From Anthopleura xanthogrammica (lineage: Eukaryota > Cnidaria > Anthozoa > Actiniaria > Actiniidae), in the NCBI GenBank assembly GCA_964019055.1, contig OZ025206.1, positions 1,365,001 through 1,429,000 on the forward strand: DNA of 64,000 nt. Reading direction: 5' to 3'. Position 1 is the first letter of the stretch, and each line of letters opens with the position of its first letter. Positions 1 through 13,261 of this stretch are shown in pieces. The notes beneath the pieces were generated by a model. That model saw only the letters and a program-made list of their open reading frames with translations, did no database searches and had not been told where the DNA came from. Both the position numbers and the translations under genes were made by a program.

Positions 1-125
1 TTAAGCCCCCCTTCTCTTTTAAGCCCCCCTTCTCTTTTAAGCCCCCCTTCTCTTTTAAGCCCCCCTTCTCTATTAAGTCCGCCACTCTCCAATAAGCCCG
101 CTCAAACGTGCCTGAAATAAATAAG
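1..125. repeat. 18-bp tandem repeat at the window edge
   Basis: Four near-perfect copies of an 18-bp unit starting TTAAGCCCCCCTTCTC run from the first base to about 72, then decay through 'ttaagtccgcc' and 'aataagcccgc' to about 125. The window starts inside the array, so its true length is unknown. One strand is C-rich. Confidence 0.9.
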
Positions 126-728
126 CCCCCGGGGGCTTAATAGAGGATTTATGGTATATGAATGTCTTTTTCATTTTAGGATCCCAAAAGAGACTGTCAT
201 TCACTGCCTCAATAATTATAAAACTGTACCGAGAAAAGGGAATATCAAGTTTGTTTGCAGGTATGAGCATATTTTGTTTGCGTTTTATCATTATTTTGTT
301 TGCGCGCGCAGGAATATTTTCCTCTCAGCCAATCACATTATCGGCTTCTACTTTGAATTCGGGCATCGTTTCTTGTGGTGTTTCTGGGTTTTAATCGCCT
401 GATAAAAGTCTTTTGAATCGTTTTATCTGCTCCAAATGGTGGTCAAGCTGCTGTCAGCCAGAAAGAATTATAGTATTAAAAACTTGTGATTCAGCTGATG
501 AACATCTCCGCATGAGACAGGAAATGACAGCACATGGTGGACAGTGTTTGACCAGCATTTGGAGCAGTAAGGAGATTTTATTAGCTGATTGAGATCCAGG
601 AGAAAGAAAGACGTGGTCTGAAATGGGAAAATATTTTCGAGTGGTTCTATTGTTTTTGACGACTAGACACTTAAATAAAGAAATTTATTTTTTTCCTATT
701 TTTTTATTTTATTTTTATTTATTTATTT

Positions 729-759
<31 letters not shown>

Positions 760-1580
760 CTATTTTTTCATTTTTTCATTTTTTTTTGATCATCATTTTG
801 AAGGTATTGCACCAAGAATGGTCAAAGTACCACCTGCATGTGCAATTATGATCAGCATCTACGAGTATGGCAAGAATTTTTTCACGAATCACAATCTAAA
901 AAATAGGGATACAATTCAATTAAAACAAGTGATTGATTGAAGAAAAGACAACGTCGAAAGAGGGTCAACTATAGTGAGCTACAGGGAAAGATAGTAGAGT
1001 ATCATGGTAACATGTGGCAGTGGTATTTATGTGTTATCCTTTGGAAACATGATGCGAATATGTAGGACAATTCTTAAAAGAAGGCAATAGGTATGAGTGC
1101 TTTAAAAGTAAAGTAACTTATCCCTGTAAATGGCAAAGTAGGGAAAACAAGGAACAGAGTGTAGGCAATCTTCCTGGTGTATGTGGGATACCCCATGTTG
1201 GATGGTCTGTTTTCTAAAAACTCGACGACGCATGGGAAATGATTTCATTTGTAAATATTTGTAATTTTACGAATGAGAGACTCGTGAATATATTAAAGAA
1301 TTTTGATAGAAAATCGGAAAATAACACTTTTAGTTTATTACGCCTTTTTTCTTCCCTTTTTTCTTTCTCTTTTTCTGTCCCTCTTTGCTCTCCTCTCCTC
1401 TCCTCTCCCTCTCTCTTCATTCTTTTGTTTGTTAGTCTTTTCCATTTTAATTTGCCTTTTCACATTTTCTTAATTCATCTCAGAAAGGAAAAGTATCAAA
1501 GTTTGAATCTGCAACATTTTTATAAAGCCTGAATTTTTGCTAACATAAGTTAAATTCAAACTGTCTTTTTCATTTGAAAG
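126..1580. other. No gene seen; small foldback element and T-rich tracts
   Basis: Open frames here are short and lack protein-like composition. An inverted repeat spans about 427-567, with ends CTGCTCCAAATGGTGGTCAA and CTGCTCCAAATGCTGGTCAA on the opposite strand. Part of its interior (about 450-530) recurs diverged at 51722-51800, so it is a dispersed element. Positions 690-790 are a (TTTA)n-like T-rich tract, and 1345-1430 is a polypyrimidine tract. Confidence 0.6.
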
Positions 1581-1759
1581 ACTGCGATTCTCAATATTCT
1601 GCGAACCCGGTAGTTACGAGTTGCCCGTTTTTCACTGCCGCCAGTCAAAAATATAAAAGGTACCGACTGATTAGTTTTGATTGACGCTGCAGCGAAAAAC
1701 CAATTTCACAACAAGCCGTTGAAATCGGTCTCAGTTAATAGAATATTGAGAATCGCAGT
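1581..1759. mobile_element. MITE-like foldback element
   Basis: A 20-bp perfect terminal inverted repeat, ACTGCGATTCTCAATATTCT, opens at 1581 and its reverse complement closes at 1759. The 179-bp interior has no open frame. No clear target-site duplication is visible, so the superfamily is unassigned. Confidence 0.75.
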
Positions 1760-3294
1760 AATAAATTTTCGGTCCGATGCCTTTGTGTCTTTTCTTTTTT
1801 CTTTTTCCTTCTTCTCCTCTTAGAATGTCTGCATGATCGACGCCAAAGGATAGCCTTGATTTGGATCTAAGTGTCTTTAGTGCACGTTAGATCATTTCAA
1901 AAGGTTCTGTCTGGCAAAACCTTAAAAACCAAGATGTAAATGGTGTCATTTTGTAAGTTTTCAATCTGTAACTCTTTTCTTTTTTTGTATCCTATTCCTT
2001 CATTCAACCACTTCTACCTCCACCCATCCCCGTCACAGGTTTAGAATGTCCGGTTTTACCGGGTTCTTTTATAGACAACTTCAAAATTATCATTCAGATA
2101 TATAATAATATAATATCAACAAATTAGCTAAGATATCTTAGAATTTATTACTCTGATCGTGGAAATTTGATTCTATTGATAATTTGTTGCAATGTTTACT
2201 GTCCTGTGGAAAAAAGTACCTCGCAATCCTTGTAGTACTCTTTAAAACAGACACTGTAGTTGTTTGTGGGACAAAACTTTTATTCTACTGGGAAAACTGC
2301 TGGAACCGTGACTATCGTCACTCCCCCCCCCCCCCCCCCCCGGGACTCCCCAGGTCTCAACGTACCCATGCAGAGCGGACATCTAAGCGTAACCATAGTG
2401 ACAATGCTAATATAAAGTGTTCTCTTTGATTCAGTCTATCCATCCAGTGACATAAAGCACGTTCAGACTGGTCAGTTAAAAGAGGTCACCTCATGAAGTA
2501 GGTAAGTAGCTATCTTAAAGTCATCCTAGACTAAGTGATGGGCGCAGGATTGTCTAAAATAGAAAAGGGCACAGAAGTCACTCGATGAGTAATTAGTTGT
2601 CGATTTAAAATCGAGTTAAAACAGCTATCCAAACGCTAGTAACCTCAGTAAACTATCATTACTTGATTCCACTGTCTGTGCAGTCTTGCGGTTGCAGTAC
2701 CCGCATATTTCAAAGCTGTTTTTAGGTTTGAAGGATCTTAAGGTCATCTCGTATTAAGATCTCGTCTTTCGGCGCAGTAGGCCTGGAGTTTCTTTTCAAA
2801 GGTATTCCTGTCCGCCCAATTAGAGTCAGTAATGGATTCTGCCTGAGTGCATCTTTTGCATCTAGTCTAAACAATGAACAATGGGCACTTCAGATGAATA
2901 TACAATACATGTTCGTACAACTACTTAAAAATACCTTGATCTTTATTCAAAACGAATCGTCCTTCCGTGAAAAGCTAAAAACATGTCGAGCTGTGATCTA
3001 TGTCTTTGGAGATGATTTTGTAGATGATGATGGTGATGATGACAATAATGATGATAGAAATAGTTTCGCATGTCTGATAATTCAGTGGTCAGTTAAAATC
3101 GCGTCCGCCTCGCAAATTCTGATAATTTTTTGTTTTTACGTGACCACTTAGAGTGAGCATAAATAACAAGCGCTTAAGATATTTTAACATTACTGCACGT
3201 TCGACTTATTACGAGCACTGAGTTACTAGATGATACCAACGAAAAATAACCTCTTTTTTTTATTTTTCCATTGTATCAACGCCGCAATATTAGT
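1760..3294. other. No gene seen; dispersed repeat copy and poly-C run
   Basis: Positions about 2110-2305 match, as reverse complement and diverged, the block at about 29570-29755; both contain recognisable stretches such as 'tttgtgggacaaaac' and 'ttactgtcctgtg'. It is a dispersed repeat with no coding potential I can see. A run of about 20 C lies near 2324. The rest shows no supported gene. Confidence 0.55.
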
Positions 3295-3470
3295 TAGCCA
3301 TGCCCTGACTTAGATCAGCCCAGAGGTTGCTTGAGGGTTCGATCTGTGAGCCATGCCCTGACTTTGATCAGCCCAGAGGTTGTTTCAGGGTTCTATCTGT
3401 GAGTTAGCTGCATCCTGAATTAGATCAGCCCAGAGGTTGTTCCAGAAAGTTCAAATCTGTGAGCTTTTCT
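3295..3470 (+). repeat. 57-bp repeat, locus 1 (about 3 copies)
   Basis: Three imperfect copies of a unit read as 'gccctgacttagatcagc', 'ccagaggttgtttcaggg', 'ttcaatctgtgagttagc'. The same unit is found at 10400-10545, 55310-55750 and, inverted, 61243-61350. Confidence 0.85.
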
Positions 3471-3689
3471 CTGTAATATTTTGAATGATTGATTACTGGT
3501 TGCTGTAGCGTGTATATTCAATGAACGTTACAGGTGCTGCACTTTTTCGCTCAAGTCTAAAGTACGAAGAAAACCATCCATTTGTCAATCCCTTGAGTAT
3601 TATTTTTTCTTTTATAACTGATATCATACTTTGAGAAGATAAATAGATTCGAAACCAAGCAAAAATTAACTTTATTTCTAAAAGTTGAT

Positions 3690-4320
3690 AATGATGATTA
3701 ACGAGCCTGATGATGGTACTTGATGATTGATGTTGATGCATCATGATGATAATACATGATGATAAATGATGATGTTGATGATACATGATGATGATAATAT
3801 TGATGATACATGATGATGATAATAGTGATGATACATGATGATGGTGATACATGATGATGATAATAGTGATGATACATGATGATGATGATAATAGTAATGA
3901 TACATGATGATGATGATAATAGTGATGATACATGATGATGGTGATAATAGTGATGATACATGATGATGGTGGTGATACATGATGATGATGATAATAGTGA
4001 TGATACATGATAATGGTGATAATAGTGATGATACATGATGATGGTGGTGATACATGATGATGATGATAATAGTGATGATACATGATGATGGTGATAATAC
4101 ATGATGCTGATGATGATGGTGGTGATACATGATGATGATAATAGTGATGATACATGATGATGGTGGTGATACATGATGATGGTGGTGATACATGATGATG
4201 GTGGTGATACATCAGTGATGATGATAATAGTGATGATACATGATGATGGTGGTGATACATGATGATGATGGTGATACATCAATGATGATGATAATACATG
4301 ATGGTACAAGATAATGATAC
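3690..4320. repeat. Minisatellite of GATACATGATGATG-type units
   Basis: About 630 bp of variable units built from TGATACATGATGATG, interspersed with GATAATAG and GGTGGTGA variants. Long His/Met-rich open frames on the minus strand come from the low complexity and are not genes. Confidence 0.95.
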
Positions 4321-6190
4321 ACGCGATGATGTTAATAAATAATGATGCTCATGCTGATACAATATCATATATTCGATGACCACACCGTTAGTAGTCGGTA
4401 TACTGATACTGATGAGTTACACTCGTAATATATTTTGCCTTCACCGACATTGTTCCCCTCCTCATCTCCTCACCTAGCAATTCATCCTCTCTGCCATCGC
4501 AATAATATCCACTGTATACACAAAATGACCTCTGCTTTTAACCCTGCTTCTTCAAATAATTCGCTAATCAATCAAATTATTCAATAATGACATTTGTTAA
4601 AACCAAAAGTACCTCAGTACACTGCTAATGATTATTTTACGCCTTCGAAAATGAAATATCGTGAGAATGATCAACCAGTTTTCTGACAAATAAGTGATAA
4701 AAGACCGTAGCCCCATCATCTAGACCACCGCTGCGTATTATGCCGATATTGGTGAATCTATTTTTTTTTCTGTGGTCAGCAGTCAACGACGTCCTTACAG
4801 CCTTTCCACAGCCTTGTACTGTTGTAGACATTCGAATCCTATGTCTCTCTCTAAGTTTTGATTAAATTTCCTGTTGTATTAGCATAGAAACAGCAACCAC
4901 ATCGATCGATTGTTGGGATTAAGCTGATGTTTGTGTTTAGAAAATCAAGATTGTAAAGAAGAATCACGTCTTGAGGCGCTTTACTGGTTCGACCCCTACT
5001 TCGATTGATTTACCTACGATCGCAAACCAACCAAGAAAATACAGGAATCTAAAAGCAACACAACAATGCCTGAGAGGTAAATTTCTTCAATAATATCTTA
5101 TTAAAGATTATTAACGCTAATTTTAGTTCGAGGGAAAAACACAGTTTTTATTTTCAAACCAATTAACTATTCAGACCCAACCAGCACATGTTCTACACAG
5201 ATTCTTATTTTGTCATTTGTATTGGATCACCGTCAGATTTTCTTAAGATTTAAGTGTTCATGTTAATTTATAAGTATGTATACCTCATTATTGCGATATT
5301 ATTATTATCTGAAGGGATGGTTATTCATTTTAGATTTCCCCCGGCGTGAATGTTGTATTTGTAACCCAAGCTGGGGTTTCGTTTTATTCGTGTTTATCGA
5401 GTCTTAACAGCAAAACCATCCAGGATGTGTAACAGACTTCGAAGAATTTTCAGTCGATATCAGTAGTCTGAAATCATTCATGCAAAACTAGAGGTATCTC
5501 TAATGATCTATCTCACATATGCATCAGTTATATTCGATTCGTAATAAAAATAAACCGGCTCGTGTTAGTGATGATTGAGTTTTGAAATCTCTCCCTGAGA
5601 AAACAACAAAAGAAAGATTAAATCAAAAACCCAAAATCCAACAAAACAAAATTAATTTCAATGAAATATAATATAGTTGTATTTTGGTTCGTTCGATCCG
5701 CAGGATGCTTTTAAAAAAAATAATAAAAAAAATCATTGTTTTACGATGATTGACGTATTGTTCCCAGGTTGTATTCTAATTATGAATTTTTTTGGAGCTC
5801 AATTATCGACCAGTTTTTTTATTAATCACGAATGCCCGGTAAAATAGACTCAATGCTCAAGCAAGACCTCAATTATTATTAATCTAGGTATATTTTTTGA
5901 AGAGAAATATCAAAAGGAATACGTTTATGTCGGGTCATTTTGACGCCAACGAATGATTACTTCCGAAGATAATTATCGAATTCTTCCTTATTGCATACCT
6001 TGCTGTACTCGTAATACTGAATGAAAGGTAGTGAAATGGAACATGAGAAGAATGAAAAATGAATTAATAGGAAATAGCTGAGAAATGGAAAGTGGAGGAA
6101 TTGGGAAGTAAGAGGAAGTGAAATGATAGAAGTGAAAAACAGAAAAATGAAAAATCGTAGAAAATTAAAAGTAAAGGAATAGTAAACAAG
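4321..6190. other. No gene seen
   Basis: AT-rich unique-looking sequence with only short open frames and no recognisable protein motif. From about 6000 to 6190 it becomes purine-rich with degenerate 'gaaatgg/agaatgaaaa' repeats. Confidence 0.5.
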
Positions 6191-6196
6191 AGAAAG

Positions 6197-6435
6197 AAGC
6201 AGGCGTAGCTCAGTTGGTTAGTGCCTGGCCTTCGGAGCTAGAGGTCCACTGTTCGATCCTCATGATCTTCAGGTCTTTCTTTCCACTTCTTTCTAATCCG
6301 CGTACCTTCAGCTTTGAATACAGAGCACTGATGGAGAGAGGGGGTAGTGCGCACTGTCGGCTTCCATTGGTAGCAGTTGAATTTCAACTGAAGGAACTAC
6401 CGACGTTAAATATAGGAACTATATATACTTTATAT
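6197..6435 (+). mobile_element. tRNA-derived SINE
   Basis: The head resembles a tRNA: an A-box-like TAGCTCAGTTGGTTAGTGCC near 6207 and a B-box-like GTTCGATCC near 6252, at pol III promoter spacing. The flanks do not pair as an acceptor stem, so this is not a functional tRNA gene. The body ends with 'gaactaccgacgttaaata' and a TATA-rich tail. Confidence 0.75.
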
Positions 6436-6731
6436 ACTATATACTTTAGAAATGAAAAATGGAGGAATGGGAAGTGATGGAAGTGAAAAAGAAAAAAAAT
6501 GGAAAATCCGCATGTGAATGAAAAGTGGAGGAACGAGAGGTTTTGTTTGTAAAAAAGAAGTATTTCTAAATCACAGAAATCACAATGAAAAGTTGAGGAA
6601 TAAGAAATGTGGAAGAATGGGATAAGTAAAATGAAAAGTGAAAGAATGAGAATCTATAGAAATAAAAAAAAAATTGAGGAATGGAATATTCGAATATTCA
6701 AAATAGAAAGAATGGGACTTAGAAATGAATT

Positions 6732-7140
6732 CACCACTTTCACATTCCCATAATGCTTTGCGTTTTTGGGGGGCAACAATAGTAAAAATTATTTGATAAT
6801 TCAAAGATTTTCGTGGAGATGTTGAGTATATTTGCTATTATCATTGAAAAATCCAGTATCAGTTTAATCAGAGTTTATCCCACACGCATGGGAGAATGAA
6901 AGGTTTGATGTTACAGACAATGTATGGACTTACCAAGAAATGTCATGACTTTTGCTAGTAAACCTGTTCAAATTTCTTTCTTTCTGGTTTTTGTGAATTC
7001 TGATAAAATCTATCATAGATGCATAAGTGTTTTTAGATGTTTTTCTTCAATTCTTATTAATCTTCGTGATAGTATTAACAATTTTGTTTTATTGTTGCCC
7101 CCCAAAAACGCAAAGCATTATGGGGATGTGAAAGTGGCGA
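6732..7140. mobile_element. MITE-like element with about 60-bp terminal inverted repeats
   Basis: The left arm reads CCACTTTCACATTCCCATAA and continues through GCGTTTTTGGGGGGCAACAA to about 6790. The right arm (7085-7138) is its near-perfect reverse complement. The AT-rich interior (about 290 bp) has no transposase frame, so it would be non-autonomous. Confidence 0.85.
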
Positions 7141-8492
7141 ATAGGAAAATGTCAAATGAGAGAAATAAGAAGTAGAGAAATGAAAAGCGAGAAAAATTCA
7201 AAAGATTTGAAGATTTTCTAAGAAAAATAAAGCGTTTTGTATATTCATTGTCTCAAGATAATCAGACCTAAATCAAATTACCATTCCCTTATTTTAATTG
7301 GTCGATTTTTCAATCTTAATTATTCTGCAATAGGAAACGAAAAAAAACTTTACCCAATAACGAATCGGAAATCCCCAAAACATCGATTCCTAGACTGTAA
7401 TTTCGAACAAATAGTTGACAGATTTTAGGTGATTGTCCGGTGAAGTACCCGACATTAAATACCGACATCAACCATCAAGCTATTGTTTGAAACTTAAACT
7501 CACGAAAAAATATTTTTAGAACCATCGGCGTTTCATTTTTAATCATGCGGTTTGGCGGCTCTGTTTGGATCCGGTCTCGTCGTCAAGATTGTTGTTTTGA
7601 ACCTTGAATGTTTTGCAAGACTGTACGGCTTTATTTGAAAATCTATCAAAGGTGAATCCATTAGTGAACTGAGTTGTCATTTGGATTTACGAAAACGATT
7701 CCTTTTCTTACTACACTTGAGAATTTTCATCGATAAGAGCTGGCTGAAAAGGAGAACACACTGGTCCTAAAATCGGTAAGTGGAGATATAAAAAATGAGA
7801 ATACTAGCACACTTAAATCAAAAACTTAGATTTATGAGGACTTGCGTAACATTTTGAACTTGAAGTCTACAAGGGACCCAGTGGTTAAGAACAGAGTTCG
7901 GACTATCATCCAATATTTTCCGGGTTTTAATGATTTGTAAGTTTTATTTAAAAAAAAAGCTAAACAAGGAGTTAATTATAAGGGATTTTTCTCAAACAAG
8001 CAATTATGGAAAGATAATCCCGAGATAAGTGGATAAGCAGATTAGTATCATATTTTGGTGGTCTACTTCTACTTTTAGATTTTTAGGATTAAAGGCTTGT
8101 TATTTTAGAATCGAGACAAAAACCAGCAGTGTTTGGTTGTCGTTCTTACATTCTTCTCGTGAATATCGGAGTAGAGTTAGTTACCCAGCAAGAAGGGGTC
8201 AATCACAAAGCATTCGGTCGAGGCTGCAAGGTTTTGAATGCTTTGTCTGTGACCAGTGAGCATGAACTGACGTATGGAAAATGGCGAATCTGCTTCTCAG
8301 ATATGGGTTGATAAAGATTAGTATGATAACAACAATAACAACAACCATAATAATAATAATAATAATAATAGTAACAATAATAGTAGCACCAAGAATAAAA
8401 AAATGGTGATGAAAATATGAAGACAATGAACTGAAGTAAGATAAGAATGAAGGAATGAATGAAGAAATAATTGAATGAAGAAAGGAAAAAAA
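7141..8492. other. No gene seen
   Basis: No supported coding region. Positions 8320-8380 hold AAC/AAT trinucleotide runs leading into the GAAC array. Confidence 0.5.
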
Positions 8493-8717
8493 GAACGAAC
8501 GAACGAACGAACGAACGAACGAACGAACGAACGAACGAACGAACGAACGAACGAACGAACGAACGAACGAACGAACGAACGAACGAACGAACGAACGAAC
8601 GAACGAACGAACGAACGAACGAACGAACGAACGAACGAACGAACGAACGAACGAACGAACGAACGAACGAACGAACGAACGAACGAACGAACGAACGAAC
8701 GAACGAACGAACGAACG
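8493..8717. repeat. (GAAC)n microsatellite, about 56 copies
   Basis: About 225 bp of essentially uninterrupted GAAC, followed by a short (GGAA)n run to about 8745. The near absence of interruptions suggests recent expansion or ongoing length variation. Thr-Asn-Glu-Arg and Ser-Phe-Val-Arg open frames here come from the repeat. Confidence 0.98.
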
Positions 8718-8745
8718 AGGGAAGGAAGGAAGGAAGGAAGAAAGA

Positions 8746-10399
8746 AGCGAAAGATAGAAAATAACTTTCGTTACGAAGGCAGTTATTTCCAGGTGATTTG
8801 AGGAAAAGCGATTAGCCAATCAGATTGCGAATCGTGATATCCGAAATAGAATCAAACCCGTGCGTCTTTTCGAGCTCAATCATGGATAAACAGAGGGAAA
8901 TCAAAACAAAACCAAATAGTATACAAGTACAATAATCGGCTAGGAAAAGTGTCATTTAGCCGATTATTTAAGGCTAAAAATGTTTCTACTTCAAAGAATA
9001 TGTTGTCTAGATGAGACTAAGAATATATTTTCATCGGTTAGGTTAATATTCATGGTTTTTTATTAAAGAATTACCGTTGAAACGATCTCGAAGAAGCTGC
9101 CGAAAAGTTTTCTCGATTCCTTGGCAGGATTTAACTAAAATTTCCACACCTTACGCTGCTCTTTTGTCCTTGGCAATCTCCAGGATGCTTTGAACCTTAA
9201 GAAAATCCTTTTATCTGTTATTTATAGTGTCTCGTTTTCAATAAGAAAAGACTTATTGGCGAGAAAGTCGCTCATAATTAGCCTATTTTCAAGATGGCCG
9301 CCATGAAACTCAAGTGAATTGAGCGTGCGGTGGATGATGGGATTGATTCTTTTTCAGATCAGGAAATCATGCTTTGCGCGCCTAGTCAGATCACCTGGTT
9401 CTTACTGTGCATGCTCGACGAAATAGATGGCTCTGGAACTTCGCATCTAACACGAAAATTGGTCCAGGTTTTCAGGGGAAAACATTTTATTACATACAAA
9501 ACATTTAAAGTCCTATATACGATAATTCTTCACTTTTGTAGCTCATTTTGAGATTTTTTCGAAAGTATAGTACCAGATGAGCCCGCGATTTTACTCACGA
9601 CCGCCGATTCGTAGCCCCTGTTCTCGAAATACCAATGTGATTCGTTACTTATGAGTCTGTAGTCAATAGGACCAGCAGATTCACACTTCGTTATCTAATT
9701 ACTTTGAACTCCCAAAAATCAAACTGTCATGAATTAATAATGACGTTTTTGTTTATTTTTCATGTTTAATTTCCAGTGTGCGTGTCGTTTAGTTTGACAT
9801 ATTCTTAGAAAACGGAAAACAGTTGACTATATTGTCAGATAGAAGTGTCAGTGAGCTTCCTGGGATATTTTTGATTCACAAGTCTAATTAGAAAAAAATT
9901 ACGATCATAAAAGCAAAATGTAATAAAGATAAGGACTTGTGAGTTTCATCTTTATTTTGTGTTGATATAGGGGTTATTTTTGGAATACAAAACCTCAAAA
10001 TCAACAGGATTCTCCGCTTGATCTTTCTCAAAAAACCGCACAGCCGTTTTAGGATCTTTCTTTCCTTCGTGTTACTCTCGCTTTTTTCTTTCTTTCTTTT
10101 TTTTCTTTCTTTCATTCTCTTTTTTTTTTTTCCTTCCTTCCTTCCTTCCTTTCTTTCATTCCTTCTTTCTGTATTCCTTTTTCTTTCTTTCTTTCCTTCT
10201 TAAAAGTATTATTTGATTTCTTTATCTTTTATCGTTCTGCCGTGTGCGCCATCGTCTTCACAGTGGGGAAGAAGACTCGAGTCAAAAAGGAATATTATGC
10301 CTGCGCGCGTGCACAGACCTCTAATTTAGAATTTAATTTTGCATATCTCAGAATCTATCCCTAAAAGCTTAATGAATCAATGGGGTTGTAACTCTGTGA
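8746..10399. other. No gene seen; polypyrimidine tract
   Basis: No credible gene. A short hairpin, AATCGGCTAG..TAGCCGATT, lies near 8933-8966. A (TTTC/TTCC)n polypyrimidine tract spans about 10085-10200. Confidence 0.5.
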
Positions 10400-10545
10400 A
10401 TGAGTTAGCCTACGGACGTACGATCTGTGAGTTAGCCATGCCCTGAATTAGATCAGCCCAGAGGATGCTTCAGGGTTCAATCTGTGAGTTAGCCATACCC
10501 TGACTTAGATCAGCCCAGAGGTTGTTTCAGGGATTGATAGCATTG
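10400..10545 (+). repeat. 57-bp repeat, locus 2 (about 2.5 copies)
   Basis: Copies of the 57-bp unit, recognised by 'ttagatcagcccagaggt' and 'ctgtgagttagccat', in the same orientation as at 3295 and 55310. Confidence 0.85.
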
Positions 10546-12443
10546 ATGCAGCTGATATATAATCAATATATTGACAACAAACCCATATTCATCCGAGATC
10601 CGCACGAAAAAACACCGATTTCCTGATAAGGTTTCATCACTTGGCTAACTACTTAGATAGCTACTTAGATTTGGAGTGAAAAAATATTATTTGCACATGT
10701 ACTTTATCTCCGGATGAAAGATCTTCTTTGTCAAGTTTATTTTCCGATGTCTCTTGACTCACTTGTCATGAGAAGACTGCGCTAGATTTTCCACCATTAA
10801 GGAAAACTTTCTTCAGTTGATTAACAAATAATTTGCAGTCATTATCGCTCTCTTTCATAGTCTCATCTTGGTTGAATCCATTAAATGATTCTTCATGAGT
10901 TTCTTTGTTATATCAACAAACATGTCGGCTACTTCATTTGTTGTATATCATTATCGTAAAAATTACTACAAACGACGAAAAGAAGTAGAAATTATTAAAG
11001 GTAATTTTCATTAGTTTTTTTGAGTTTGTTATTTAACTATAATGGTCGCAGTTTGAATGGAGAAATTCTTAATGTGCTCATTGTTAAGGCGAATCCGGTT
11101 CTACTGGGAATATCAGGCATATATATCTCTAGCTAGTAGGCATTTTGAAGGCTTTTTTCGTTTTTTTGGGAGTGACGAATTCCCATCATAACTGAATCAC
11201 AATTTTCTCTTCAAAACACTTAGATAAAAGAGTGAACGCGAGTACACCTCATTCAAAGTCGTTAGCCGTTAACCGTTACCTTAAAACTAAAGTGTAACTT
11301 AGAGGGAATATTTAAAATATTCAAAATTCGGCTACCCTGAGGAATTATTGAGGTTTTTGAATTGATTTACTTCACATTAAGATAGCTATTAACTGATTGA
11401 GGTAGTGGACTGAGGCTTTTGTAGTCTGGGATATTTCCTTACATTCCGTGCCAAGTCTGTTAAAAAACTACTTGCTGAAATTAAAAACAATATAAATCCA
11501 CTAACAATCCACAAGAAAAAGCAGAAAATGTATTAAATTGAATGAGATTTTCGTTCAAGAGATAATTGGATTGAATTAGAGTGCTTTACTAGGGAGAAAA
11601 AAAAGCCAGAAAAAAAACCCATGTTTTTTGGGTTTTCAAACAAGTTTTTTCCTTCAAGTATTTTAAGACTTTTTAAAGTTAAAAATACTGTTCACTTTAA
11701 GAAAACAGATGAAATTTATTGTAAGATACGAAGGGCAGTTGTTTACAAGGTTGAACGCAAATTTTCCTGAATTTAAGCTTTTGTTTCCTTATAATAACCC
11801 CGAGACAATTAACTTTAAAGCCAATAGAAGGGAGTTTAATTTGACTGGAAAGGAAAAGTTTTTGATTCGTTGAATTAGACAAATTGTACCAGCCGATCGG
11901 TAGCAATTAGTTTTCATTTAGGTCACATCTTAATGTTGAGATATTATTAAGTCACTGTGCTGTGTATGACCTTCGTACATCGTGAAAATATTCTTCTTTA
12001 GCCTTCTTCTTCTTCATTCGGTAAGTCTGTCAGAAATATAGAGAAATGAGTAAATATTGATAAAGATGTTTTTGGTCCCGAGAGGCTGAAGCTAGCAGAG
12101 TTCAGTGGTCGTGTGGAAAAGCTCAAAGAAGCTTCAACATTGTCTATAAGAAGGAAGGAAAACGAGAAATATTTGCATTATACTTATTTTTTTCAGTGTT
12201 TTAAACGAATTTTTTGTGCTTTATAATAAGAGTAGTTATTTTCCGAAAACCCTCAACTTCAAAAGAGACGTTTGGCATAATTAAGCTAAAACAAATTTTC
12301 GCAATATTTTAGGGTTCGTTGGGCTAAAGTATAAACGATATGACTGGTGTTTACTAGGAATATATCGATGTTGACTTCGAACTGACTGCCGGTATAGTAC
12401 AAGGGTCTAACTGCTATGAGGTCGATATAGACCTCAAACAGAT
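10546..12443. other. No gene seen
   Basis: AT-rich sequence with short open frames only and no recognised domain, RNA gene or foldback element. Confidence 0.5.
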
Positions 12444-12449
12444 ATCTAG

Positions 12450-12506
<57 letters not shown>

Positions 12507-13248
12507 TGTCTTTATTTGATACTGATTAAAATACAAATCAATATTTACAATTGATGAGAAAACAAGATAATTTATAGATTATCGAAATGAGAATATATAC
12601 AAAACCTAACTGAATACTGATATTTAAAACGTATATATATAAATAATATCATTAATAAAACTAAATAGCTAAATTGTGATTAACGCTTGTTTGTATCGCT
12701 CTGTATTAACTTTGGGATATTGGCATGTTCTGCTTCTAAGTCTAAGAGATGAGTCTTTTACCTTTGGTAGAAGTTTAAACAAGGGATGATCTCCTAATTT
12801 TTGATGTTGTTAAAAATGGAAAAATCGGACTTCTTCAAAAGATCTAAAATATTTAAATCCTCGGATACGTACTTTCTTTTGTAACACCTGGTTAAAAACT
12901 TTTGGATTAAAGAGAGGTCTGGAGTAGATGCTCTATCTAAAGATATACCATAGCGAATCTGTACAAGTACAATACTGTTAAATAAATAATTTATTTCACT
13001 TTGACTATATCCTTCCTGTCTGAGACTTCGTAAGACGTATAAAGACTTGTTAGCTTCTACTAATTTAGATTTAACATGAATAGTAAATCTGCAGGACTCT
13101 TGAAAAGTAATGCCTAAGATCTTTAGTGAATCTACCTGCTTGATATTGTACACTGGAGAGTATTGATTAACAGAGTTCTTTTTCCTGAAAGTGAGATCCT
13201 TACACTTTGTCAAATTACATGGCATACAATTCTTCTGCGACCAGGTTT
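12444..13248 (-). mobile_element. Non-LTR retrotransposon 3' end, reverse-transcriptase remnant
   Basis: The minus frame from about 13240 to 12794 has the C-terminal part of a non-LTR reverse transcriptase: a WSQKNCMPCNLTKCKDLTF segment, then LKILGITFQ, EANKSLYVLRSLRQEGYS and YLFNSIVLVQIRYG. This order is typical of Jockey/CR1-type ORF2 after the catalytic palm. The catalytic YxDD box is absent because the copy is 5'-truncated, with an in-frame stop just above WSQKN. A 3' UTR follows, ending at a (TAA/TTA)n run (12450-12495) that probably marks the element's 3' tail. It is a dead fragment. Confidence 0.8.
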
Positions 13249-13261
13249 AATAGATACTGTC

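Noticed and set aside
3493..4309. Long His/Met/Ser-rich minus-strand open frames (up to 255 aa)
   Set aside because: They are translations of the GATACATGATGATG minisatellite in several frames at once, with no non-repeat domain.
3690..4320. CRISPR-like array
   Set aside because: No constant repeat separated by unique spacers; a degenerate eukaryotic minisatellite.
6197..6270. Functional tRNA gene
   Set aside because: A and B boxes are present but the flanks do not form an acceptor stem and a SINE body follows.
8199..8819. 206-aa frame of Arg-Ser-Phe-Val repeats
   Set aside because: Produced by the (GAAC)n microsatellite; all frames stay open because the unit lacks stops.
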